Positions 29,232 through 38,684 of a DNA stretch of 64,000 bases are shown here, piece after piece (positions within the stretch are counted from its first letter, which is position 1; every line of letters starts with the position of its first letter). A program made the position numbers and the translations under genes. The stretch comes from Acinetobacter wuhouensis (lineage in GTDB: Bacteria > Pseudomonadota > Gammaproteobacteria > Pseudomonadales > Moraxellaceae): NCBI RefSeq assembly GCF_001696605.3, contig NZ_CP031716.1, positions 3,162,001 through 3,226,000 of the forward strand, read 5' to 3'. The notes beneath the pieces were generated by a model, which did no database searches, had not been told where the DNA came from, and saw only the letters and a program-made list of their open reading frames with translations.

Positions 29232-30218
29232 TTAGAGTAATTCTTTACGTAATTGCTCAGGCGATTTCATTGACAATAAGCCTGGTGCAACATCAAATGC
29301 TGTTTTCGCACCATACTGTTGCATCTGATTCAAGCGATAACATGCACGTGCATACGCCACTAAAACACTCGCTGTAAATTCAGGATTACTGTCAAGTTTT
29401 AATGAAAATTCAATCACTTGATTCTGTTCATCACTGGTATTTCCACTACGAATCACAAAACCACCATGTGGCATTTTTTGGTGATCTTTTTTCAATGTTT
29501 CTTCATCAATGAAATTTACAGTGGTGTTGTAATCTGCAAAATAATCAGGCATGGTCACGATCGCTTGCTCAACCGCTTTTGCATCTGCACCCTCTGCAAG
29601 AACGACATAACATTCACGTTGATGCTTTTCTTTGGTTGTCAACGTTGGACGTGCGCCACTACGAACTTTTTCAATCGCATCCGTCGATGGAATGGTGTAT
29701 TGCACACCAGCTTTCACACCCTCTACACGGCGAATCGCATCCGAGTGACCTTGGCTTAAACCTTTACCCCAAAAAGTATAAGTTTCGCCATCAGGTAACA
29801 ATGCTTCACCAAATAAACGGTTGATTGAGAACATGCCTGGATCCCAACCAATCGAAATCATCGCAGTTTTCTTATTTGCTAATGCAGGTGCATCCACCGC
29901 CGCAAAATATTCAGGAATACGTGCATGGGTATCAAAACTATCTACGGTATTGAATTGGCTTGCCAAGATTGGACCTTGCTGTGGCAAATCATCTTTCGAG
30001 CCACCACATAAAATTAATACATCAATTTTATCTTGGAAATCACTTAGCGAATCCATTGCATAAACTTGAGTTTCAGCAAAGCATGGAGAAACTGTTGCAG
30101 GATCACGACGGCTGAAAATGCCGACCAATTGTAAATCAGGATTTTTTTGAATCGCAGTTTCAACACCACGCCCAAGGTTGCCATAACCCGCAATACCGAC
30201 ACGAATAGAATTTTGCAT
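29232..30218 (-). CDS. ddh: meso-Diaminopimelate D-dehydrogenase
   Basis: A 328-residue NADPH-dependent dehydrogenase that makes meso-diaminopimelate directly from tetrahydrodipicolinate, ammonia and NADPH, a shortcut in lysine and peptidoglycan synthesis. The Rossmann motif VGIAGYGNLGRGVE is at the N-terminus and the substrate-binding segments (SIGWDPGMFSINRL, GKGLSQGHSDAIRRV, MPHGGFVIRSG) match Ddh. It is transcribed alone; an AT-rich region with a long inverted repeat lies upstream. Confidence 0.93.
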   Translation of the reverse strand: MQNSIRVGIAGYGNLGRGVETAIQKNPDLQLVGIFSRRDPATVSPCFAETQVYAMDSLSDFQDKIDVLILCGGSKDDLPQQGPILASQFNTVDSFDTHARIPEYFAAVDAPALANKKTAMISIGWDPGMFSINRLFGEALLPDGETYTFWGKGLSQGHSDAIRRVEGVKAGVQYTIPSTDAIEKVRSGARPTLTTKEKHQRECYVVLAEGADAKAVEQAIVTMPDYFADYNTTVNFIDEETLKKDHQKMPHGGFVIRSGNTSDEQNQVIEFSLKLDSNPEFTASVLVAYARACYRLNQMQQYGAKTAFDVAPGLLSMKSPEQLRKELL

Positions 30219-30240
30219 AAAAACAAGGTCACTTTTAAAT

Positions 30241-30333
30241 AAAAACTAAAAATAAAAGGGCTAGAAATAAAAGACTAAAAATAAAAGTGAATGCCTAAGA
30301 TTTTAAATTAGATATTCACTTTTATTTTGAATA
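30241..30333. repeat. A-rich tandem repeats and inverted repeat upstream of ddh
   Basis: Three imperfect copies of a 14-15 base unit around ACTAAAAATAAAAG lie at 30245-30287, followed by a 13-bp inverted repeat AATAAAAGTGAAT / ATTCACTTTTATT (loop 21 bases). They are in the ddh promoter region. No gene is visible. Confidence 0.55.
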
Positions 30334-30451
30334 TTCCGAAAACGATAAACCTATAGTCTTAAACTTAGGTGACCTTATTCTACATGACTATGCACTAAAA
30401 TAGAGCATTGTTAACTCTATAAAATATATAAATTTATGATCAATTTTTAAA

Positions 30452-30480
30452 AATAAAAAAGCCTGCTTAATGCAGGCTCT
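30452..30480 (-). terminator. Terminator of the sulfite reductase operon
   Basis: AGCCTGC and GCAGGCT form the stem with loop ATTAA, followed leftward by a T-run; it sits 17 bp past the end of the DUF934 gene. Confidence 0.9.
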
Positions 30481-30496
30481 TGAGTGTCAAATAGGC

Positions 30497-30982
30497 TTAA
30501 GCACCCGTTTGATAACTTGCTTGTGCAACCGCAGTCGACGCTTGGTAAGGGTTGGTAAAATCACCCAAACCTGCCGCTGCTTCAGTAATATCTTTACCTT
30601 CTTTAATCACGAAAGTATCGAAACCTGAACGCTTCATGTAATTTAAAACGTCTTTAAATACATCACCTGTTGCACGAAGCTCGCCTTGATAGCCTTGGCG
30701 ACGTAACAACGCAGCAAATGAATAACCACGACCATCGTTAAAGCCTGCAAAATCAATGAAGATTGCATCTAACTGATCAAGTGGAAATTGATTTACTTCA
30801 GGAGAAGTATCCACAGTAATAAATAAGGCTTTTTTACCTGAAACATTGCCAATTTGATCCAATTGCTCAACAGTCAGAAGCACATCACCTTGTGGTAACA
30901 CACCATCTTCACCGATGATTTGATAAGTATTATCTGCAATTGTGCCATCTTTAGAGAGGACTTGAAGTGCTGTATTAAGCAT
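30497..30982 (-). CDS. DUF934 protein linked to sulfite reductase
   Basis: A 161-residue member of DUF934, found next to assimilatory sulfite reductase or CysH genes in many proteobacteria. The core FPLDQLDAIFIDFAGFNDGRGYSFAALLRRQGYQGELRATGDVF is the family's hallmark. The ATG at 30982 overlaps the stop of cysI by 8 bp, so the two are translationally coupled; a longer frame back to 31060 is only a shadow of cysI. It probably helps electron supply or assembly of the reductase, but the role is not established. Confidence 0.88.
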   Translation of the reverse strand: MLNTALQVLSKDGTIADNTYQIIGEDGVLPQGDVLLTVEQLDQIGNVSGKKALFITVDTSPEVNQFPLDQLDAIFIDFAGFNDGRGYSFAALLRRQGYQGELRATGDVFKDVLNYMKRSGFDTFVIKEGKDITEAAAGLGDFTNPYQASTAVAQASYQTGA

Positions 30983-32618
30983 ATGCACGCTCCTTAAATG
31001 GCTGAATGCCGACACGACGATAAGTTTCGATAAACTCTTCACCCTCATTACGAAGATCAAGATACGTATTCAAAATTTCATCCACAATATCAGGAATCAC
31101 TTCTGCTGAGAATGATGGTCCTAAGATGTCACCAAGTGAAGCATCGTGGTCTGCATTTCCACCCAAAGAGATTTGGTAGAATTCAGCGCCTTTTTTATCT
31201 ACACCCAAAATACCAATATTACCCACATGGTGGTGACCACATGCATTCATACAACCCGAGATATTTAGATCAATTTTACCAAGGTTATAAATGGTATCTA
31301 AGTCATCAAAACGACGTGAAATCGCTTCTGAAATTGGAATTGATTTCGCATTTGCCAATGAACAGAAATCACCACCCGGACAGCAGATAATATCGGTAAT
31401 GAAACCAATATGTGCACGAGCAAGGTTATTCTTTTCAAGAATTTGCCACAATTCAAACAAGTCTTTCTGTGGTACATCGACCAAAGAAATGTTTTGTTCG
31501 TGCGTGGTACGAAGCTCACCGAAAGTGTATTTATCTGCAAGATCAGCAATCAAATTCATTTCTTCAGTGGTCATATCACCTGGTGCAACACCTGCACGTT
31601 TCAGAGAAATCGTCACAATACGATAGCCTGCAACTTTGTGTGCATTGGTATTAATATTGAACCATTGCTTGAATTTTGGATGCTCTGCAAATTGTGCAGT
31701 GAAATCTTCATCTGCATAATTTTGATACGTAAATGGTGTGAATTCCTCATCCATTTTCTTCAAAGTATCTGCATCAACTTTTAAAGTTTTGATCGTTTCA
31801 GCAAATTCAGCTTCAACTTTTTCAGCAAATACCGCAGGGGTTAATGCTTTTACCAAAATTTTAATACGTGCTTTGTATTTATTGTCACGGCGACCATGTA
31901 GGTTATACACACGAAGAACTGCTTCAAGATAAGCAATCAACTCTTCACGTGGTAACCATTCACGAATCATAGAACCGATAATCGGAGTACGACCTAAACC
32001 GCCACCAACTTTGATTTTATAGCCTAACTCACCTGCTTCATTGCGCGTTAAATACACACCAATATCATGGAATGACGTTGCTGCACGATCCACTTCTTCA
32101 AGTGCAGACACTGCAATTTTGAATTTACGTGGTAAGAATGCAAATTCAGGATGGAAAGTTGACCATTGACGGATCAGTTCACAAGTAGGACGTGGGTCAG
32201 CAATTTCACCTGCAACCACACCTGCATATTGGTCAGTGGTGGTATTACGGATACAGTTACCTGAAGTTTGGATCGCATGCATCTGAACTGTTGCAAGCTC
32301 TTGCAACATATCTGGCACATTTTCCAATGCAGGCCAGTTAAATTGAATATTCTGACGTGTAGAAACGTGCGCATAGCCACGGTCAAATTCCTGAGCCAAT
32401 TCCGCAACTTTGCGTAATTGCTTAGAGTTCATTAAACCATAAGGCACGGCGATACGTAACATCGGCGCATAGCGCTGAACGTATAAACCATTTTGTAGAC
32501 GTAAAGGACGATACTCATCTTCAGTGAGTTTACCCGCTAAATAACGTTCCGTTTGATCACGGAATTGTGCAACACGTTCATTAACCAATTGTTGGTCAAA
32601 ATCAGTATATAAATACAT
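30975..32618 (-). CDS. cysI: Sulfite reductase, siroheme subunit (CysI-type)
   Basis: A 547-residue siroheme and 4Fe-4S enzyme reducing sulfite to sulfide for cysteine synthesis. The tandem ferredoxin-like halves are visible, with TSGNCIRNTTT in the substrate region and the cluster-binding motifs CCPGGDFCSLANA and ISGCMNACGHHHVGNIG, which give the four ligands. It forms an operon with DUF934. A CysJ flavoprotein is not seen here, so electrons may come from ferredoxin. Nitrite reductase is the alternative; the DUF934 partner favours sulfite. Confidence 0.9.
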   Translation of the reverse strand: MYLYTDFDQQLVNERVAQFRDQTERYLAGKLTEDEYRPLRLQNGLYVQRYAPMLRIAVPYGLMNSKQLRKVAELAQEFDRGYAHVSTRQNIQFNWPALENVPDMLQELATVQMHAIQTSGNCIRNTTTDQYAGVVAGEIADPRPTCELIRQWSTFHPEFAFLPRKFKIAVSALEEVDRAATSFHDIGVYLTRNEAGELGYKIKVGGGLGRTPIIGSMIREWLPREELIAYLEAVLRVYNLHGRRDNKYKARIKILVKALTPAVFAEKVEAEFAETIKTLKVDADTLKKMDEEFTPFTYQNYADEDFTAQFAEHPKFKQWFNINTNAHKVAGYRIVTISLKRAGVAPGDMTTEEMNLIADLADKYTFGELRTTHEQNISLVDVPQKDLFELWQILEKNNLARAHIGFITDIICCPGGDFCSLANAKSIPISEAISRRFDDLDTIYNLGKIDLNISGCMNACGHHHVGNIGILGVDKKGAEFYQISLGGNADHDASLGDILGPSFSAEVIPDIVDEILNTYLDLRNEGEEFIETYRRVGIQPFKERAYA

Positions 32619-32846
32619 GGCGTACAGCTAGTAGTTTCATTATAACGATGCACAATATAACGAGATTTGATCTATCAGCGAAATGCTTTTTTTACATATT
32701 TTATAGCGATTTTATTGATAAGCCTTGTTGAAAGCATGAATAACTAAGGCTTTGCGAGTTTTTATCACATTTATTACGATATTGATGATTTTCTGAGATA
32801 CTTATCTTATTAAGTGATAAGAAACCAAATTTCTTACTCACTCATT

Positions 32847-33356
32847 TTAAAGGGTTAAATAAGTATTTTCCCAATACCCTTGTGCAAACTCGCCCTCGAT
32901 TAATTGCACATAACGTCCATGTACATGGTCAATGGCGATACAATCATCTACATCTAAGACACGATCGGTATGTGGTTTTTGCCAATGCTGAGCAAATTGT
33001 TGTTTGCCTTTCATTTTAGCTTCTGCCGAATCATGAGCAACAACTAAAATGTAGCGATGTAATTCACCGAATTCAAGAGCATCGTAACCACCTAAATTAA
33101 TCAGCCACAACTTAGCATCTGAGCTATTCGGCTGAGCATCGGTAAAATGGATTTGATACTTCTTATTTTCAAACTCCAAACCATGTAGCTGATGCCATGC
33201 ATCAATATGTAAACCTTGCTGTTCACCAAACCATGCATGTTTCAGTTGTGGTGTAATTTCTTCTAAAGAATCACCCACTGCCAAAACAACATCATGGACT
33301 TCGGTATTGGCACGTGCATGACGGCCACCAAGCATGACAATGAATAAATTAGACAT
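32847..33356 (-). CDS. DUF1543 domain protein
   Basis: A 169-residue protein that begins LFIVMLGGRHARANTEVHDVV, typical of DUF1543, with a conserved INLGGYDALEFGELHRYILVVA region. It is predicted cytoplasmic, with no motif that indicates catalysis. I used the ATG at 33356 because the conserved region begins directly after it; an ATG 24 bases further is less likely. Function is unknown. Confidence 0.85.
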   Translation of the reverse strand: MSNLFIVMLGGRHARANTEVHDVVLAVGDSLEEITPQLKHAWFGEQQGLHIDAWHQLHGLEFENKKYQIHFTDAQPNSSDAKLWLINLGGYDALEFGELHRYILVVAHDSAEAKMKGKQQFAQHWQKPHTDRVLDVDDCIAIDHVHGRYVQLIEGEFAQGYWENTYLTL

Positions 33357-33456
33357 TTCTACACCAAATGTTAAATGCAATGTAAATCCTTAAAATTTAC
33401 ATCCTATAAATATAGCTGTTCTCACAGAATCGGACGTCAAATAGAATCGTGCTATC

Positions 33457-33568
33457 GCGTTAGGCGACATGGATGTCGCCGTTGAGTCGGGGTTCTAGGA
33501 TGAACCCCTGACGAAACAAAAGGGTTTTGTTACTTTTGCCCAGTCAAAAGTAAGGCATCGCCTACGCA
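33457..33568. repeat. Multi-hairpin intergenic repeat with GGA loops
   Basis: An outer stem (GCGTTAGGCG with CGCCTACGC) encloses four hairpins: GGCGACA/TGTCGCC (33463-33480), GGGGTTC/GAACCCC (33489-33508), ACAAAA/TTTTGT and ACTTTTG/CAAAAGT. The first two loops read TGGA and TAGGAT, so on the plus strand each carries GGA. Repeats of this type are dispersed in Acinetobacter genomes. Flanking genes read on the minus strand, so a plus-strand transcript is not assured. The remainder of 33381-33680 shows nothing else. Confidence 0.65.
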
Positions 33569-33636
33569 AATTTATTTGATTACTCAGCATAATTTAGGGC
33601 TGTGCTTGCCATTTGACTTTAATTAAATGATATGAA

Positions 33637-33664
33637 AATAAAGCCCCTTCAAGGAGCTTTATTT
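33637..33664 (-). terminator. Terminator after trpB
   Basis: AAAGCTCC and GGGGCTTT (one G-T pair) form a stem followed by TATTTTC, located 17 bp after the trpB stop. Confidence 0.75.
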
Positions 33665-33680
33665 ATGATTTTATTGAGAA

Positions 33681-34907
33681 TTACATCTCAACCATTTCTA
33701 CACCATCAATACGAGCAACTGTCATCAAATCTTTATCACCACGACCAGAAACAGTCGCAATGATGATTTGATCTTTATCCATGGTCGGCGCAAGTTTAGT
33801 CACGTATGCCATCGCATGTGAACTTTCTAATGCAGGAATAATCCCTTCGATATGGGTTAAATCACGGAAACCTTGTAGTGCTTCGGTATCATTGATTGGC
33901 ACATAGTTCACACGATGCATATCTTTTAAGAAACTGTGCTCAGGGCCTACACCTGGATAATCCAGACCCGCTGAAATTGAATGGGTTTCAATAATCTGAC
34001 CTTGATCATCAGACATTAAATAAGTACGGTTACCATGAAGTACACCGACATGACCTGCATTGAGTGGTGCAGAATGTTTACCTGTTTCGATGCCGTAGCC
34101 TGCCGCTTCAACACCATACATTTTCACATCTTCATCATTTAAGAATGGATAGAACAAGCCCATTGCATTTGAACCACCGCCTACACAGGCAACCAGTGCG
34201 TCAGGAAGACGACCTGCTTGCTCTTGGATTTGTTTACGTGCTTCACGACCAATGATCGATTGGAAATCACGAACCAATTGCGGATATGGATGTGGACCTG
34301 CAACAGTACCAATCACATAGTATGTAGAATCAACATTAGTCACCCAGTCACGCATCGCTTCGTTCATGGCATCTTTTAGTGTTTTTGAACCGCTTTCTAC
34401 AGGTACAACTGTCGCACCCAATAAACGCATACGATACACATTCATGGCTTGACGTTTCACGTCTTCAGCACCCATGAATACCACACACTCAAGACCCAAA
34501 CGTGCTGCAATCGTAGCCGTCGCAACACCGTGCTGACCTGCACCAGTTTCTGCGATAATTCGTTTCTTACCTGACAATTTTGCCAATAAAGCTTGACCGA
34601 TGGTGTTATTCACCTTGTGAGAACCCGTATGATTTAAGTCTTCACGTTTTAAGTAAATTTGCGCACCACCCAACTCTTTCGACCATCGCTCAGCATAATA
34701 TAGTGGACTTGGACGTCCGATATAGTAGGCTAAATCACGGTCGAATTCTGCCAAAAACTGAGCATCATCTTTCATACGGAAATAGAGTTTTTCTAAATCT
34801 TCCAATGCTGCCATAAGAGTTTCTGACACAAAACGTCCGCCATGGATACCGAAATGCCCGTTTTGATCTGGGAATTGGGTATAGTCAATCTTACTTTGTT
34901 GATCCAC
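33681..34907 (-). CDS. trpB: Tryptophan synthase beta subunit
   Basis: A 408-residue PLP enzyme that joins indole and serine to tryptophan. The PLP lysine lies in [11 protein letters not shown], the phosphate-binding loop in [10 protein letters not shown], and other family blocks (YVGRPSPLY-like, [18 protein letters not shown]) are complete. Its start overlaps the end of trpF by 17 bp, so the two are translated together. trpA is usually next to trpB but is not seen within the window. Confidence 0.97.
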   Translation of the reverse strand: MDQQSKIDYTQFPDQNGHFGIHGGRFVSETLMAALEDLEKLYFRMKDDAQFLAEFDRDLAYYIGRPSPLYYAERWSKELGGAQIYLKREDLNHTGSHKVNNTIGQALLAKLSGKKRIIAETGAGQHGVATATIAARLGLECVVFMGAEDVKRQAMNVYRMRLLGATVVPVESGSKTLKDAMNEAMRDWVTNVDSTYYVIGTVAGPHPYPQLVRDFQSIIGREARKQIQEQAGRLPDALVACVGGGSNAMGLFYPFLNDEDVKMYGVEAAGYGIETGKHSAPLNAGHVGVLHGNRTYLMSDDQGQIIETHSISAGLDYPGVGPEHSFLKDMHRVNYVPINDTEALQGFRDLTHIEGIIPALESSHAMAYVTKLAPTMDKDQIIIATVSGRGDKDLMTVARIDGVEMVEM

Positions 34908-35541
34908 GTTGGACTCCTTGCATAAATCTTTCTATGAGTTGTTGGTCTTTAATACCTTTTGCGGATTCTACGCCACCGCTGACATCGACTGCATACGCTT
35001 GAGTCGTTTGTATTGCATTTTCAATATTTTCAGGTTTTAAACCACCTGCCAATATTAAAGGAATATCGAGTTTGGGGAACTGTGACCAGTCAAAACTATG
35101 CCCTGTTCCACCTTTCAGTTCAGGATGCCATGCATCCAATAGCATAGCACTCGCACCAGCCTGTTGATATTGCTGAATTGTCGAAATTATTTCTACACTT
35201 GTTGCATCTGGTTTCACCTGAATCGCTTTATACCAACGGCGTTTATTATAGTGTGCAATCTGTTGGCATTGTTCTGCTGTTTCATCCCCGTGAAATTGAA
35301 TCACATCAAGTGGAACTTGTTCTAAAACCTTGGCAATTTCTTGTGCTGTTGCATTGACAAACAGCCCCACAATATTGACATAAGGCGGAATCAGTTTCGC
35401 CAATTGTGTTGCAAGTTCGATATTTACATAACGCGGACTCGGTTCAAAAAATACCAGACCAATCGCATCCATACCCGCATGGACAGCAGCCTGAATATCT
35501 TGTGGTCGGGTAATTCCGCAAATTTTGGCACGGGTACGCAT
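34891..35541 (-). CDS. trpF: Phosphoribosylanthranilate isomerase
   Basis: A 216-residue (beta/alpha)8 isomerase acting in tryptophan synthesis on PRA. The catalytic Cys is in [11 protein letters not shown] and the catalytic Asp and phosphate loops lie in [14 protein letters not shown] and [10 protein letters not shown]. It overlaps trpB by 17 bp. No obvious trp attenuator leader was seen upstream. Confidence 0.96.
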   Translation of the reverse strand: MRTRAKICGITRPQDIQAAVHAGMDAIGLVFFEPSPRYVNIELATQLAKLIPPYVNIVGLFVNATAQEIAKVLEQVPLDVIQFHGDETAEQCQQIAHYNKRRWYKAIQVKPDATSVEIISTIQQYQQAGASAMLLDAWHPELKGGTGHSFDWSQFPKLDIPLILAGGLKPENIENAIQTTQAYAVDVSGGVESAKGIKDQQLIERFMQGVQRGSTK

Positions 35542-35657
35542 AGCATTAACTCGGATGTGTTCTTTATTTTCAATACAAATTTAAATATTGAAGGCGAATC
35601 ATTGTAAAGCAATTTTCATAGCTTGCGTTAAAGTTCAAGATGATTATCTGTTTTACA

Positions 35658-35686
35658 TTGTTTATACAGTTAACAAACTTTATACT
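35658..35686 (+). promoter_or_regulatory. Promoter of the riboswitch-btuB transcript
   Basis: TTGTTT and TATACT are separated by 17 bp, with transcription predicted to begin near 35693, just before the riboswitch aptamer. The 35542-35657 part of the divergent interval shows nothing else. Confidence 0.6.
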
Positions 35687-35694
35687 GCGCACAA

Positions 35695-35898
35695 ATGCAA
35701 CAAGTCTATAGCTTAGGCTTAGGGAAGTTGGTGAAAAACCAACACTGCCCCCGCAACGGTAAAATGAAAAGCATATTATTTTGTCAATGGCTGACCATTG
35801 AACAACGCCACTGCACTTGTGTGGGAAGGTGAATCTGCCAATCAATATTGAATAACATATTGATTTATATTTAAGTCCGGATACCTGCTTGTTGTGCC
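35695..35898 (+). promoter_or_regulatory. Cobalamin (AdoCbl) riboswitch
   Basis: The aptamer has the conserved GGGAAGTTGGTGAAAAACC and CTGCCCCCGCAACGGTAA core (35723-35762), the B12-box-like GCCACTG at 35808, TGGGAAGG and AAGTCCGGATACCTGC at the end (35873-35889). These are family hallmarks of cobalamin riboswitches, and the downstream gene is a BtuB-like receptor. Ligand binding should reduce expression. Confidence 0.93.
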
Positions 35899-35909
35899 CT
35901 TCAACTCAA

Positions 35910-35930
35910 TCATTCACGGGGAGTGAATGA
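35910..35930 (+). promoter_or_regulatory. Hairpin presenting the btuB Shine-Dalgarno in its loop
   Basis: TCATTCAC and GTGAATGA pair over the loop GGGGA, directly after the riboswitch and ending at the start codon at 35931. The GGGGAG ribosome site is the loop and first stem base. Folding is a plausible expression platform controlling translation. Confidence 0.55.
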
Positions 35931-37823
35931 ATGGAGCATATCATGTCTGCTATTTTTCAACCTACCACACTTGTAGGTGCTATCGCGCTTGCGATGGGGT
36001 TATCTTCTACTGCTTTTGCTGAAACTCAATCTTCTGATACGACAGCCCAATTGTCACCTATTGTTGTGACTGCCACTCGTTCGGAAGAAAGTTTAAAAAA
36101 TGTTCCAGTCCGACTGACTGTAATTGATCAAAAAACCATTGAACAAAATCCTTTACTCAATGTTTCAGACATCATTCAGCGTGACCCATCTGTTTATATC
36201 AAACAAAGTGGTGGTATGGGTCAAATTTCTGAAATTGCACTCCGTGGATCAAAAGCTGTACATACATTGGTACTCAAAGATGGGGCGCGCCTAAATAGTC
36301 AAAATGAATTAGGTCCTTTATACCCTGCATTTTTAGATACAACTGATGTTCAACAAATCGAAATTCTAAAAGGTCCTGCCTCTGTTCAATATGGCAGTGA
36401 TGCGATCGGTGGCGTGGTTCAACTTCTTTCAAAAAAACCTGTGAAATCTGGCGCAGAAGTGACTGGGATTTATGGTGAAAATAATACTTATAAAGCCATA
36501 GCAAAGGCAGACTTTGTTACAGAGCAAGGCTTCTACGCTCAAGTTGGTGGTCAGCGTTTAGAAAGTGATGGCACACGTATTTTTGAAAGCCAGCCTAAAA
36601 ATGAAAAAGCCAGCTATGACCAAAAAGGCTACAATGCCAAAGTTGGTTATTCACAAGAAAACCTCATTGATGCGTCAGCTTCAATTAGCGAAAACAAAGG
36701 TACAAATATTTTTAGCAATGACTATATCGTTAACACTGCACCACGTGAGTTTGAGAACCGCGTGATCAATGCAAAAGTTGCTTATAATATTTTGCCTGAT
36801 TTAATTTTGAATGCACAATATGCAAATGTTCAAGATAAACAAAATGTTCCATCATATGGCTCTCAATATAATACTGAAAATAATCAAGGTGACTTAAATT
36901 TAAAATGGAAATTTACGCCACAACAAAATATTTTAGTTGGTGCCACTTATAATGATGCAAATTATCAAACCAATACGATTACAAATAATGATCAAAGTGT
37001 AGAAAGCACAGGTTATTATTTACAACACCAATTTAAAAACGACTTGTTTGATACCCAAGCAGGTATTCGTGTAGAAGATAATGAACGTTTTGGTACGCAT
37101 ACCGTAGGACAAGGCGCTGTACGTTATCATTTCTTACCAAATGCCAGTGTATACGCCAACATTGGTAGTGCTTTCCGTTCACCAACCTTGAATGAAATGT
37201 ATTCTCAATGGGGTGGTAATGACCAGTTAAAACCAGAAGAAAGCACATCATATGAGCTTGGATTTGACTACGATTTAACCTCAAATATCAGCACCAATAT
37301 TTCTGCGTATCATACAAAGGTTAAAAATTTAATTACTTCTACCTGTATTGCAACATGTGATGGTGATTGGGTAACAACCTTCCCTGTCTACCAAAATATT
37401 AATATTGCTAAAGCCAAATTTACTGGTGGTGAAGCAGAAGTAAAATGGCATCAAGATGATTTATTCCTATCTACAGCCTATGCTTATGTAAAAACTGAGA
37501 ATGAAAAAGACAATACTGAAATTGCTTATCGTCCTCGTCAAACACTAACACTGAGTACTGGTTTAGAAAATGGAACTTATGGTGTCAGTGCTGCCCTAAT
37601 TGCGCGTGCGAAAGCATTTGCAGATACTAACAATACAAAACGAGTACCAGGCTATGCGACTGTTGATTTAAATGCGTATTGGAATGCAACGCCGAATGTA
37701 AAAGTGTTTACAAACATTCAAAACGTTGGTGATGTCGAATATCGTGAAGTACGTCAATCGAATAAAGATTGGTATATCAACTCAGGACGTCAAGCTTCTG
37801 TAGGCGTAACATTTAAATACTAA
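35931..37823 (+). CDS. btuB: TonB-dependent vitamin B12 receptor, BtuB-like
   Basis: A 630-residue outer-membrane transporter that takes up cobalamin using TonB energy. The signal peptide ends STAFA-ETQ, a TonB box-like SPIVVTATR follows, then a plug domain (IIQRDPSVYIKQ, EIALRGSK, EILKGPASVQYGSDAIGGVV) and a 22-strand barrel ending in an aromatic residue (VGVTFKY). The start at 35931 has GGGGAG seven bases upstream; an in-frame ATG at 35943 with GGAG is an alternative. The cobalamin riboswitch upstream supports the substrate. Confidence 0.92.
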   Translation: MEHIMSAIFQPTTLVGAIALAMGLSSTAFAETQSSDTTAQLSPIVVTATRSEESLKNVPVRLTVIDQKTIEQNPLLNVSDIIQRDPSVYIKQSGGMGQISEIALRGSKAVHTLVLKDGARLNSQNELGPLYPAFLDTTDVQQIEILKGPASVQYGSDAIGGVVQLLSKKPVKSGAEVTGIYGENNTYKAIAKADFVTEQGFYAQVGGQRLESDGTRIFESQPKNEKASYDQKGYNAKVGYSQENLIDASASISENKGTNIFSNDYIVNTAPREFENRVINAKVAYNILPDLILNAQYANVQDKQNVPSYGSQYNTENNQGDLNLKWKFTPQQNILVGATYNDANYQTNTITNNDQSVESTGYYLQHQFKNDLFDTQAGIRVEDNERFGTHTVGQGAVRYHFLPNASVYANIGSAFRSPTLNEMYSQWGGNDQLKPEESTSYELGFDYDLTSNISTNISAYHTKVKNLITSTCIATCDGDWVTTFPVYQNINIAKAKFTGGEAEVKWHQDDLFLSTAYAYVKTENEKDNTEIAYRPRQTLTLSTGLENGTYGVSAALIARAKAFADTNNTKRVPGYATVDLNAYWNATPNVKVFTNIQNVGDVEYREVRQSNKDWYINSGRQASVGVTFKY

Positions 37824-37853
37824 ACGCTCATTCTAAAACGTATAAAACTTTTG

Positions 37854-37889
37854 AGGATAATGTCATGACTATGGCATTATCCTTTTTAA
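37854..37889 (+). terminator. Terminator after btuB
   Basis: A 13-bp stem (AGGATAATG with CATTATCCT extended by CAT/ATG) with loop GACT is followed by TTTTTAAT. It separates btuB from the adenosyltransferase, so the second gene depends on readthrough or its own promoter. Confidence 0.85.
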
Positions 37890-37926
37890 TTTCAGATTTA
37901 TGTTTTAAAACTTCCAAGGAATCCAA

Positions 37927-38505
37927 ATGGGACATCGTTTAAGTAAAATTTACACACGTACAGGTGATGCAGGAACAACAGGGCTTGGTGATGGCTCACG
38001 TGTAGCCAAAGATGATCTACGCATTGCTGCACTTGGTGATGTTGATGAACTTAATTCGATTGTCGGTGTATTACGTTCACAAATTGCAATGAGTACAATT
38101 GAAGATAAAGCGACTTGGGATAAATCACTCAGCTTAATTCAACACTGGTTGTTCGATTTAGGCGGTGAAGTGTGTATTCCAAACTACAACCTACTACAAC
38201 CTGTTTGCGTTGAGTTTCTTGAACAAGAAATTGACCGTATGAATGAAGACTTACCGATGCTGAAAGACTTCATTCTTCCAGCTGGAACAATTGTCTGTAG
38301 CTATACCCATCAAGCACGTGCTGTTTGCCGTCGTGCAGAACGTAGTTTAATGACCGTACATACACGTGACCAAAATATCCAAGCCACTGCATTGCAACTT
38401 CTCAATCGTTTATCTGATTGGTTCTTCGTTGCTTCACGTACATTACAACGCGCTGAAGGTGGTAGCGAGGTACTTTGGCAAAAGAATATTAATGAAACGA
38501 TTTGA
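37927..38505 (+). CDS. Cob(I)alamin adenosyltransferase, PduO type
   Basis: A 192-residue enzyme transferring the adenosyl group from ATP to cob(I)alamin. The ATP loop KIYTRTGDAGTTGLGDGSRV is at the N-terminus, followed by ALGDVDELNSIVG and, later, RAVCRRAERSLM and LNRLSDWFFVASR, the PduO/MMAB signature. It makes the active cofactor from B12 imported by the upstream receptor. AAGGAATCC precedes the ATG. It is likely in the same functional unit as btuB. Confidence 0.95.
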   Translation: MGHRLSKIYTRTGDAGTTGLGDGSRVAKDDLRIAALGDVDELNSIVGVLRSQIAMSTIEDKATWDKSLSLIQHWLFDLGGEVCIPNYNLLQPVCVEFLEQEIDRMNEDLPMLKDFILPAGTIVCSYTHQARAVCRRAERSLMTVHTRDQNIQATALQLLNRLSDWFFVASRTLQRAEGGSEVLWQKNINETI

Positions 38506-38555
38506 TGCACTTTACCAAGAAACTAAAAAATAGAAATTTCACAATCAAATAAAAT

Positions 38556-38592
38556 CCCACCTAACCTCCCTTTAAAAAAGGGAGGAACTTCT
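38556..38592. repeat. CT/GA-rich intergenic hairpin
   Basis: CCTCCCTTT and AAAGGGAGG pair after CCACCTAA; this resembles the arms of the repeat at 3138-3227 and is likely a member or fragment of the same family. Confidence 0.5.
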
Positions 38593-38684
38593 CGCCATAA
38601 AATTCACCTAACATTTCAATACAATATGTAGTTATGTTCAGCTTATACTTTTAATCAGAAAGGAAAATCAAAACAGAGTTCATC

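Noticed and set aside
30497..31060. Longer N-terminus for the DUF934 protein (start at 31060)
   Set aside because: Those codons lie within cysI and the conserved part starts after the ATG at 30982, which overlaps the cysI stop.
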